Source of the DNA: Sediminihaliea albiluteola
Lineage (GTDB): Bacteria > Pseudomonadota > Gammaproteobacteria > Pseudomonadales > Halieaceae
DNA: 64,000 nt
NCBI RefSeq assembly: GCF_014077625.1
Contig: NZ_JACFXU010000013.1
Span: forward strand, 1,178,001-1,242,000
Direction: 5' to 3'
The notes beneath the pieces were generated by a model. It made no database searches and was not told where the DNA came from. It was given only the letters and a program-made list of their open reading frames with translations. The position numbers and the translations under genes are program-made. The stretch's first letter is position 1, and every line of letters starts with the position of its first letter. Of this stretch, positions 15,334 to 22,465 are shown one piece after another.

Positions 15334-15440
15334 TTTAAACCAGTCCTAGCATCTTCTTTACAAACTGTATTTTGGGGAAGCCACTCGCATCAGACTACGA
15401 TATAGTGTGCCAAATACTTTTAATATGGATAGTGAGTACT

Positions 15441-16661
15441 ATGTTCTACGGTTGGCGTATCGTCAGCGGCGTCTTCATCGCCCAGCTTTTTATCATTGGT
15501 TTTATGACCTATTCCTTCGGCCTCTTCATGGTTCCGCTACAAGAAGAGTTCGGCGCCAGCAGAGCCCAAGTCAATCTCGGCATGACTGCAGTCACCGTCG
15601 CTGGCTTAATACTATCGCCAGTGATCGGCTCTTTGGTTGATCGCATGTCGATCCGAGTTTTAATGACCGCTGGAGCAATCATATTTGCCGCCGGACTCTA
15701 TGGTATGTCCTTAAGTCAAAGTATCTGGCACTTTGTGGTGATATTTGGCATTTCGGTAAGTTTCGGTAGTTTATTGTTGGGACCACTCACAGGCTCGACC
15801 ACTGTTTCCCGCTGGTTTAGTAAAAAAAGAGGCCAAGCCCTTGGTATAGCGGCTGTTGGAACCTCCGTGGGCGGCTTGCTATTACCGGTGGTTATTGGTG
15901 ACTGGATTGCAGAAGCCGGCTGGCGCAACGCACTACTCTACCTGTCCTATGTAGTTATGCTTTTCGTGCTACCCCTAATGATTCTAGTGATTAGAAGCCA
16001 CCCATCAGAGCTGGGCATGTATCCAGATGGTGCAGAGACCAACGACTCTAACGAAAGTGCGGTACCGGCCATTGACCTAAAAGCGATCTTGCGCCACCCA
16101 GCCTACTGGACTATCGGCCTTTCCATTGGCCTGATATTCAGCGTCTACTCGGCCTTAATGGCCAACTTAGTACCCTATGCTGAAGACACTGGCATTACCT
16201 TAGAAGCTGCCAGCCTGTTAATGGGAGTGATTGCCGGTTTTGGCCTGGCGGGTAAGATTATTTTTGGCATGGCAGCAGATAAAATCAGCCTGCGACTGGG
16301 GCTTTGGATAGCTATCGTGTTAATCTTAGTTGGGCTTGGAATCCTGCTCTTAGAGCCATCTTACGCTCTCACCGTAGTCGCCTGTGCCGTGATAGGCCTC
16401 GCATCCGGTGGCATGCTGCCAGTCTGGGGGGCAATGCTAGCGGTAGTATTCGGTGTAGCTAGTTACGGTAAGGTTATGGGCCTGATGAACCCATTGATTA
16501 CACTGCTGGTAATGCCCAGCTTCGTGATCACAGGTTACATCCACGATCTCACTGGCAGTTACAGCAACGCCTTTTGGCTCTACTGTGGCCTACTGGTTGT
16601 TTCGGCGCTGATACTATTCCGTTTGAAAATGCCGGCGAGCTCAGCAGCCGCCAGCAACTAA
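15441..16661 (+). CDS. Major facilitator superfamily transporter (monocarboxylate/oxalate-formate type)
   Basis: 406 residues from ATG 15441. The MFYGWRIV start is typical of this MFS branch, while the frame open upstream to 15372 lacks it. About 12 hydrophobic helices are visible. The loop after helix 2 has GSLVDRMSIRVLM, the family's G-x3-D-R motif, and SRWFSKKRGQALG lies in the central part of the first half. It probably moves an organic anion across the inner membrane by proton coupling; the substrate cannot be read from sequence. It stands alone, divergent from the PEP-CTERM gene and convergent with the acyl-CoA dehydrogenase gene. It might take up the acid that the dehydrogenase pathway degrades, but nothing in the sequence proves a link. 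Confidence 0.8.
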   Translation: MFYGWRIVSGVFIAQLFIIGFMTYSFGLFMVPLQEEFGASRAQVNLGMTAVTVAGLILSPVIGSLVDRMSIRVLMTAGAIIFAAGLYGMSLSQSIWHFVVIFGISVSFGSLLLGPLTGSTTVSRWFSKKRGQALGIAAVGTSVGGLLLPVVIGDWIAEAGWRNALLYLSYVVMLFVLPLMILVIRSHPSELGMYPDGAETNDSNESAVPAIDLKAILRHPAYWTIGLSIGLIFSVYSALMANLVPYAEDTGITLEAASLLMGVIAGFGLAGKIIFGMAADKISLRLGLWIAIVLILVGLGILLLEPSYALTVVACAVIGLASGGMLPVWGAMLAVVFGVASYGKVMGLMNPLITLLVMPSFVITGYIHDLTGSYSNAFWLYCGLLVVSALILFRLKMPASSAAASN

Positions 16662-16671
16662 ACGCTCTCAG

Positions 16672-16701
16672 GCAGCTGTAGGCATATATGCCTACAGCTG
16701 C
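16672..16701. terminator. Perfect 30-bp palindrome between convergent genes
   Basis: Arms GCAGCTGTAGGC / GCCTACAGCTGC flank ATATAT, giving a 12-bp hairpin in either strand. It contains the fadE stop codon (16692-16694) and lies 11 bases after the MFS stop. It lacks a T-run on both sides, so it is either a weak bidirectional terminator or an RNA-end stabilising hairpin. Confidence 0.45.
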
Positions 16702-19094
16702 TCAAAGTCATCTGTCAGCACACAGTCAAAGCGCAGTGCATCATAGTGCGCAATACCCGCAGCCGCTTCTTCACTAATCACTTCTTTGGCCACCGCATCG
16801 TTCAAGGCAGTCTGTAAATCTACTCCAGAGACTTGGCCTTTTCTCCAAGCTTGATTAAAGCGCTGCCAAGTGTCATCTACCTGCAGCAGCGTCTGATAAG
16901 TGCGCTCAACACGCCCCACAGCATCCTCAGCATCCTCAGGCATGTAGACCTTCGAGAGCAGGAGTGACCGCACTGAGCTAGGCTGCATAATTAAGTCACC
17001 TAAGCGACGTATCTGATCATCACTAGGCTGGCGGTGTATACGCCCAAGAGGCAGGCAGATGACGCGCAACAAGCAAGCGAGCCAGCGCTGGGGGAAGTTC
17101 TCCAGAAACACCAGCAATGCCGTCTGCGCTCGATACAGTGCCTGAGTCAGTGCAAAATCGGCGTGGATATCCACAGCCTCACTCGGAGACTGGCTCTCGC
17201 GAAACTTGAGCAAACTACAGGCGATAAACAGCTGGCTGTGGACATCGCCAAGACGCGCCGACAGTAACTCGCGACGTTTGAGCTCACCCCCCAGCACAGC
17301 TAGTGCCATATCGGAGCATACCGCCAATGCGGCACTCATATGATTAATATGCTGATACCAGCGCTTGCCAAATTCATCCACCTCAGTGGGGGTAGGGCTA
17401 AAGCGTGAAGCGCTCAGGCCGAATAGGCTAAGTCGCGCAATATTGGAGAACACATGGGCCAAGTGTCGCATCAGCAAGGGATCAAAAGCCCGCACCCCCG
17501 CTTCAGGGTCAGAGGCCTCAAGGGTTTGCATTTCATCGTATAGATAAGGGTGGCAACGCATTGCACCCTGGCCGAAAATCATTAACGAGCGGGTCAATAT
17601 ATTGGCGCCCTCTACGGTAATGGCAACTGGAATACCGCGATAGGCAAAAGCCATGAAATTGCGCGGCCCCATCTGGATTGCTCGGCCAGCCACTACATCC
17701 ATACCGTGATTGACGCTGCTACGCATTAACTCCGTGGCGTGATATTTAGCCATGGCAGTGACCACCGATGGGGCGCCATCAGCCAAGCCGCGAGTCACTA
17801 ATTCACGCATTGCCTCCAGAGTGAAGGCTGTGGCGGCTATGTCAGCTGTAGCTTCCTGCACGCCTTCAAACTTGCCAATTTCGATATTGAATTGACGGCG
17901 TATGCGGGAGAAGGCTCCCACAGTCAGGTAGTTCATTTCACCGCTCGCTGTGGCCAATGCCGGCAGGGAAATACCCCGCCCTATACCCAGACACTCGATC
18001 AGCATACGCCAGCCTTTACCGGCCATTTCAGCGCCACCAATAATCCAGTCGATCGGAATGAAGACATCCTCGCCGCGGATCGGCCCGTTCATAAAAGGTG
18101 TGCCGGGATTGTGCCGCGTGCCTATTTCCACCCCTGGATGGTCAGCTGGCAGCAGGGCACAGGTAATTCCGTAATCTACTTTGGCAGTGTCACCTAACAG
18201 GCCCTCGGGGTCTTCTAGCTTGAAAGCCAAGCCGACCACCGTAGCCACTGGCGCCAAGGTGATCCAGCGCTTGCGAAACGTGAGGCGCAGGCCCAGCACT
18301 TCCTGCCCCTCGTGTTCACCGCGACAAACAATGCCCAGGTCTGGTATCGCCCCGGCATCAGAGCCAACCTCTGGCCCGGTTAAGCCAAAGCAGGGGATTT
18401 CATCGCCGCTGGCAAGCCCTGGCAGCCAGCGTTGTTTTTGCTCTTGCGTACCGTACTTCATCAGTAGCTCGCCTGGCCCCAATGAGTTAGGCACCATCGC
18501 TGTCACGGCGCCGGTAATCGAACGGCTGGCGATTTTGCTCATAATCCGACTTTGCGCATAAGCACTAAAATTTCGGCCACCATATTCTTCGGGAATGATC
18601 AGGCCCAAAAAACCCGCCTTTTTCAGGTAGGCCCAAGTCTCTTCACTTAGATCCTGTTTTTTATGAACTTCCCACTCATCGATCATGCCACAGAGCGTCT
18701 CCACCTCATTATCGAGAAAAGACTGCTCCTGCTCGCTCAATGTGGGTGATGTAATAGCGCTGAACTTTGACCAGTCGGGCTGGCCACTAAACAGATCCTT
18801 TTCCCACCACGTGGTACCGGCTTCTAGCGCCTCTCTCTCGGTAGTGCTCATCGGGGGCATGGCCTTGGCCAGCAAATTGTAGACTGGACGACTGAGTAGT
18901 TTCAGCCGCAGAGGCGCGTAGTTTAGTACTAGCACAAGCGCCAGCACTGGCCACAGTAGCCACCACATAGCCGACTCAAACAATGTCAGCACGAATACGC
19001 TCAACACCATAGTGATTGAGCTAGCGACAAGACTAACTCGGTAGTACAACAAAGCCGCTAATACAGCGACAGCAAGCAAAAGAGTGATCAGCAT
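16692..19094 (-). CDS. fadE: Acyl-CoA dehydrogenase, FadE type
   Basis: 800 residues from ATG 19094, which has AAGGAGG five bases upstream; an in-frame start 45 bases earlier lacks a site. The first ~75 residues are hydrophobic (membrane anchor), as in E. coli FadE. The acyl-CoA dehydrogenase domains follow (FGLTGPEVGSDAG and RKRWITLAPVA blocks), then the long C-terminal extension special to this family. It catalyses the first step of fatty-acid beta-oxidation, forming the 2-enoyl-CoA and passing electrons to an electron-transfer flavoprotein. It is monocistronic. Full family length argues that it is intact. Substrate chain length cannot be inferred. Confidence 0.92.
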   Translation of the reverse strand: MLITLLLAVAVLAALLYYRVSLVASSITMVLSVFVLTLFESAMWWLLWPVLALVLVLNYAPLRLKLLSRPVYNLLAKAMPPMSTTEREALEAGTTWWEKDLFSGQPDWSKFSAITSPTLSEQEQSFLDNEVETLCGMIDEWEVHKKQDLSEETWAYLKKAGFLGLIIPEEYGGRNFSAYAQSRIMSKIASRSITGAVTAMVPNSLGPGELLMKYGTQEQKQRWLPGLASGDEIPCFGLTGPEVGSDAGAIPDLGIVCRGEHEGQEVLGLRLTFRKRWITLAPVATVVGLAFKLEDPEGLLGDTAKVDYGITCALLPADHPGVEIGTRHNPGTPFMNGPIRGEDVFIPIDWIIGGAEMAGKGWRMLIECLGIGRGISLPALATASGEMNYLTVGAFSRIRRQFNIEIGKFEGVQEATADIAATAFTLEAMRELVTRGLADGAPSVVTAMAKYHATELMRSSVNHGMDVVAGRAIQMGPRNFMAFAYRGIPVAITVEGANILTRSLMIFGQGAMRCHPYLYDEMQTLEASDPEAGVRAFDPLLMRHLAHVFSNIARLSLFGLSASRFSPTPTEVDEFGKRWYQHINHMSAALAVCSDMALAVLGGELKRRELLSARLGDVHSQLFIACSLLKFRESQSPSEAVDIHADFALTQALYRAQTALLVFLENFPQRWLACLLRVICLPLGRIHRQPSDDQIRRLGDLIMQPSSVRSLLLSKVYMPEDAEDAVGRVERTYQTLLQVDDTWQRFNQAWRKGQVSGVDLQTALNDAVAKEVISEEAAAGIAHYDALRFDCVLTDDFEQL

Positions 19095-19195
19095 GGAGTC
19101 CTCCTTGAGGATTAAAGCAAAGCTAGTGCTAGCCCCCACTGTGGCACAGTTTTAGGAAAATACCCAAACATCCTAGTTAAGGGCGCTTGCTAGGA

Positions 19196-19225
19196 CTTGA
19201 ATTTCAACAATTAAGTCCCATCTAT
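19196..19225 (+). promoter_or_regulatory. Sigma-32 heat-shock promoter of the hsp20 gene
   Basis: CTTGAAT (19196-19202) and CCCATCTAT (19217-19225) are separated by 14 bases. This is close to the RpoH consensus CTTGAAA-N11-16-CCCCATnT. The start of transcription would be near 19232. Confidence 0.75.
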
Positions 19226-19231
19226 ATAAGT

Positions 19232-19309
19232 GTCGGGGCGTGTCTTACACAGAGCGACCTTCGACCAGTTCAATGATTAAAACGTGTTGCTTCTTTAGGA
19301 GAATATGTA
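19232..19309 (+). ncRNA. ROSE-like RNA thermometer in the hsp20 leader
   Basis: The ~78-base leader can fold into two elements. The first pairs GTCGGGG with CCTTCGAC around an inner GTGT-CTT-ACAC hairpin. The second (19282-19308) pairs ACGTGTT with AATATGT and then CTTC with GGAG, closing over the ribosome site AGGAG. The pairing leaves a G unpaired inside TTGCT. A TTGCT opposite the Shine-Dalgarno with a bulged G is the hallmark of ROSE elements, which melt on heat and release translation. The pairing was worked out by hand. Confidence 0.65.
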
Positions 19310-19798
19310 ATGAACACAATCGATTTTAGCCCTTTATACCGTAACAGCGTCGGCTTTGACCGCATGGCCTCACTCTTAGATGCCGCTTTTCGTAACGACA
19401 CTGCCGGCTCTGGCTACCCGCCTTATAATATTGAGTCGCTGGACGATTCGCGTTATGCCATTACCCTAGCCGTTGCAGGCTTTAAGCTCAGTGAACTCGA
19501 CATCCATGTTGAAGGCGGAGTACTCACTGTTAGCGGCCGCAAAGAAGAGGAAGCTGAGCGCAAGTACCTACATCGCGGTATCGCTAACCGCGCTTTTGAG
19601 CGCAAGTTTAATTTGGCTGAGCACGTGGAAGTTAGGGGAGCCACATTGGAGCACGGCTTGCTAACTATCCAGCTGCTTAAGCAGATACCAGAAGCTATGA
19701 AGCCCCGCCGAATTGCTATTAGCAAGGGCGATGATGCCTTAGAGCACGATAGTAGCACTGCTGAAAGCAAAGCCACTGACAAGCAGCAGGCCGCCTAA
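19310..19798 (+). CDS. ibpA: Small heat-shock protein Hsp20 (IbpA-like)
   Basis: 162 residues. An alpha-crystallin domain spans about residues 35-135, with YAITLAVAGF and the conserved block ERKFNLAEHVEV (IbpA-type FxLAdhV). The C-terminal tail is polar and carries a degenerate IxI-like tract (IAISK). It is an ATP-independent holdase that binds unfolding proteins. The N-terminus MNTIDFSPLYRNSVGFDRM is typical of IbpA proteins. The gene stands alone behind a sigma-32 promoter and a thermometer-like leader and is followed by two hairpins. Compared with E. coli IbpA, the C-terminal tail is longer by about 20 residues of low complexity. Confidence 0.92.
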   Translation: MNTIDFSPLYRNSVGFDRMASLLDAAFRNDTAGSGYPPYNIESLDDSRYAITLAVAGFKLSELDIHVEGGVLTVSGRKEEEAERKYLHRGIANRAFERKFNLAEHVEVRGATLEHGLLTIQLLKQIPEAMKPRRIAISKGDDALEHDSSTAESKATDKQQAA

Positions 19799-19805
19799 GG
19801 CCAAT

Positions 19806-19828
19806 GGGGCCCGCTTACCTCGGGCCCC
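19806..19828. terminator. GC hairpin after hsp20
   Basis: A perfect 8-bp stem, GGGGCCCG / CGGGCCCC, with a 7-base loop, directly after the hsp20 stop. No T-run follows. Confidence 0.45.
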
Positions 19829-19849
19829 TAACTAGTACAGAAAATTTAG

Positions 19850-19875
19850 CTTTGAGGGGCAGATGCCTCTCAAAG
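19850..19875. terminator. Hairpin shared by hsp20 and the DUF1244 gene
   Basis: An 11-bp stem, CTTTGAGGGGC / GCCTCTCAAAG, with one G-T pair and loop AGAT. On the minus strand it is followed by TAAATTTT, so it may end the DUF1244 transcript. Confidence 0.5.
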
Positions 19876-19925
19876 CTTTGCTCCACCTTATCAGCGATCA
19901 AAAGCTTACCGTCCAGCTTGCTTAG

Positions 19926-20165
19926 CTACTTCTGATACTTTTCCTTCCATTCGCTATAAGGCATACCATAGACCCGCTCCCGAGCGGCATCATAATCGAT
20001 CTCCTGCCCCGCCTCTTCCGCCGCTGCCATATACCACTTGGCTAAGCAGTTACGGCAAAAGCCTGCGAGCTCCATCAAATCGATGTTCTGCACATCTTTG
20101 CGGCTATCGAGGTGCTGCAGTAAACGACGGAAGGCTGCTGCTTCAATTGCTTCACTATTTGACAC
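19926..20165 (-). CDS. DUF1244 family protein
   Basis: 79 residues, the normal size for the family. Conserved blocks are AAAFRRLLQHL, VQNIDLMELAGFCRNCL and YGMPYSEWKEKYQ. FCRNCL gives a CxxC pair that could bind metal. Members are small cytosolic proteins of unknown function, common in proteobacteria. The gene is convergent with hsp20 and lies just downstream of the LuxR-type gene on the same strand, 72 bases away, so it may share that transcript. Nothing in the sequence reveals a function. Confidence 0.85.
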   Translation of the reverse strand: MSNSEAIEAAAFRRLLQHLDSRKDVQNIDLMELAGFCRNCLAKWYMAAAEEAGQEIDYDAARERVYGMPYSEWKEKYQK

Positions 20166-20237
20166 TCTACTCTCCTAATCCATTGATATTTAACTGTGTT
20201 TTAGAACATGTGCTTCTAGAGCGCTTAACTAAGCCCC

Positions 20238-21371
20238 TCAATCCCCCAGATGTGCGACACTTCTTAAGATCAGTTGCACTAAGCCTGTTTGTCGAGTCAC
20301 ACCAGTCTTGGCAAATACCGCACTCAAATGCGACTTAGCTGTGTTGCGCGATATATTCAGCGCCCTACAAGCCTCGTCCAAGCTAGCGCCATTGGCCAAC
20401 TGTAAAGCAAGCTTAGCTTCGGCAGGAGTAAAGCCGAATAAGGTCATCAGTATGTCCGATTGTGTTTCGCGAGGCTGAGCGGGGTCTGACACAAAAATCG
20501 CTACCGAGGGGTTGCGGCTGCCATCTGGCGCTGCTGCTAGTGGCAGCGGACGCATTAGCATGCCAATCCCAGGGCCACCCGCTGTACCCAAGCGCAGGGC
20601 CCTGATAAAAGATGGTTCGCCGCGTAAATGGGCCTGCATCACATCATCGAGGCAGGCGCGAAAGGCGGCATTGTCACGGCGGTCAACTAATCGCAGCTGT
20701 CCATCTTCGGACTGCATCCAACCCTTCTGAGCCAACAGTGCTTCGGCGGCGCGATTACTGTGTCGGATGCGAGCATTTTGATCCAAAATAAAAGCGGCCA
20801 TCGCCATCCGGTCAACCGCAGTGGCGAATAATGCGCGCTCACTCTCGACTCGTGCGATCCTTGCTTGCAAACGCAGAGTCTGCTGGATATGGGGTAAGAG
20901 CTGTCGGCACAGCGCCTGCTGATATGTAGAAAAATTCTCTTTGGCCGCCAGCCTGGCAAAGCGTAGACGCGCACTGTTCCCTAAATCATCACCTAGATCA
21001 GCGCCCATCAAATAGCGAATTCCGGTGCTCTTTACATACTGCTGATAGTAATCTGAAGCGTAATAAGCCTCAGCAGACATAAACTCTTCAATGGTAAACA
21101 CTTCCCCAGCCGGCAAGTTAACAAAGGGGTCTATGGCGAAATAAGTTTCGTTGTAGGAGTCGTAGATTTCAGATGACAACTCCACAGAATTAATCACCAC
21201 ACCGGCATCCCCCTCTCGAGGGGCGCGCAGAATAAGTGTCACATAGTCGGCGTCGAGTGCTTCTCCCAACAAACGCAAAAACTCTTCCCACGGCGGATCC
21301 GCCACCGGCCCACGGGACAGGGCCAGTAGCAGTGCGTTCATTGGCTCAGAAATTGTGTAGCTGCGAGTCAC
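20238..21371 (-). CDS. LuxR-type transcriptional regulator with sensor N-terminus
   Basis: 377 residues. The C-terminal LuxR helix-turn-helix reads FTPAEAKLALQLANG, then LDEACRALNISRNTAKSHLS, then AVFAKTGVTRQ. The middle (~residues 190-250) looks like a PAS domain (AAFILDQNARIRHSNRAAEALL). The N-terminal ~170 residues are of the helical/GAF-like kind found in stand-alone LuxR regulators, not an acyl-homoserine-lactone domain that I can recognise. There is no receiver aspartate, so it is not a response regulator. The start is GTG 21371; ATG 21341 is an alternative. Its neighbour upstream is an SDR gene on the same strand, a possible target. The ligand is unknown. Confidence 0.82.
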   Translation of the reverse strand: MTRSYTISEPMNALLLALSRGPVADPPWEEFLRLLGEALDADYVTLILRAPREGDAGVVINSVELSSEIYDSYNETYFAIDPFVNLPAGEVFTIEEFMSAEAYYASDYYQQYVKSTGIRYLMGADLGDDLGNSARLRFARLAAKENFSTYQQALCRQLLPHIQQTLRLQARIARVESERALFATAVDRMAMAAFILDQNARIRHSNRAAEALLAQKGWMQSEDGQLRLVDRRDNAAFRACLDDVMQAHLRGEPSFIRALRLGTAGGPGIGMLMRPLPLAAAPDGSRNPSVAIFVSDPAQPRETQSDILMTLFGFTPAEAKLALQLANGASLDEACRALNISRNTAKSHLSAVFAKTGVTRQTGLVQLILRSVAHLGD

Positions 21372-21509
21372 GTGGACAGATCCCAGTAAATGGGCATATT
21401 GTCGGAGTTGCAGCGCACAGGGTCAAATACCCTGAAAATGTGCTCGGGCTATAAAGGCGAGGGCTAGATCGCGCAGTACCCAGCCCAGACCAAGCCCATC
21501 TTGCCGGTT

Positions 21510-22301
21510 TTAGACGGGCATATACTCGCCGCCGTTAACATCCAGCGCCGCTCCGGTAACTACCGCTGCATAATCGGAGGCAAGGAACACTGCCGCTTTG
21601 GCGCAATCGGCGTCGTCGGGGATAATGCCCAGAGGAATATTACGCGTCACTTCGGCAATCATTTCTTCTTTCGAGCGGCCAGTTTCTTGCACCTGCCAAT
21701 CAAAATAGCCTTCCACTGAGGGGCCCCACATCCACCCCATGTGGGCGCTGTTAACGCGAATATTGTCAGCCCCTAGCTCTAAGGCCAAGTGCTTAGTGGC
21801 ATTGCGCAGGGCTGCCTTAGAGGCACCGTAACCACCTTGGGTCGCCAGTGGCTTGTGCTCTACCATGGTCGCAATCATGACAATGGCCCCACCACCGGCT
21901 TTACGCATAGCGGGCACACAGGCCTGTGTGAGCTGCATACTGCCAAAGAAGTTCACTTCCATGCTGCGCCGCCAGCCATCGAGGTCGGCCTCGGCGATCG
22001 GTTCAAAGTTACCGGCATCGTAGGCGCTATTAAACAACACATCGATGCGACCAAAAGCTTCTGTCGTTTTATCTGCAAGATTTTGACACTGAGCGACATC
22101 GCTAATATCAGTGGGGACCTTTAAAACCTTTGTGTCCAAGCCTAAATCTCGAATTTCCTGCTCAGCAGCATCTAGTTTGGCTTCAGTTCGAGCCGCTAAG
22201 ACAACTGCTGCGGCACCTTCTTTGGCGGCCAGTGTCGATAACTCCTGACCGAGGCCGGGACCGATACCTGAGACAATCACAACCTTGTCTTTCAATAACA
22301 T
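21510..22301 (-). CDS. SDR family oxidoreductase
   Basis: 263 residues, classical short-chain dehydrogenase size. The cofactor loop is an unusual GIGPGLGQEL in place of TGxxxGIG. NSAY takes the place of the NNAG motif, and the active site is YGASK. The residue 13 positions before that tyrosine, normally serine, is threonine (IATMVEHK). Threonine can sometimes act for serine, so activity is possible. The C-terminus LDVNGGEYMP is a standard SDR ending. It is probably an NAD(P)-dependent alcohol/ketone oxidoreductase. The substrate is unknown, although SDRs of this style are frequent in steroid or lipid degradation. The gene sits between a LuxR-type regulator and dnaE on the same strand. Confidence 0.82.
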   Translation of the reverse strand: MLLKDKVVIVSGIGPGLGQELSTLAAKEGAAAVVLAARTEAKLDAAEQEIRDLGLDTKVLKVPTDISDVAQCQNLADKTTEAFGRIDVLFNSAYDAGNFEPIAEADLDGWRRSMEVNFFGSMQLTQACVPAMRKAGGGAIVMIATMVEHKPLATQGGYGASKAALRNATKHLALELGADNIRVNSAHMGWMWGPSVEGYFDWQVQETGRSKEEMIAEVTRNIPLGIIPDDADCAKAAVFLASDYAAVVTGAALDVNGGEYMPV

Positions 22302-22465
22302 CTTTTTGTGCTCCGAGTTTTTTTTATCACTAGAAAAGCGCTGCCACTATAGCAGCAAAAATCTGCGCAAAGCGCGGCTGAGTGCCCTAGACAATGACAG
22401 CTTTGCATAGCTGATACACCACCCGAAAGGGTGAGCTATCTAGCAGGCCTTGACCTCAAGGTAAA

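Noticed and set aside
16712-16719. CTGTCAGC, part of the proposed PrsR motif, in the 3' end of fadE
   Set aside because: Only eight bases match, the second half-site is missing and it lies inside a coding region with no sigma-54 promoter near.
18181-18561. 126-codon plus-strand frame inside fadE
   Set aside because: Fully antisense to a conserved gene, with low-complexity Pro/Ser-rich sequence typical of non-coding frames.
20238-21371. The LuxR-type protein as receptor for a signal made by the LuxI-fold acyltransferase
   Set aside because: The N-terminus does not show the conserved Trp/Tyr/Asp pattern of AHL-binding domains that I can recognise, and the genes are 8 kb apart.
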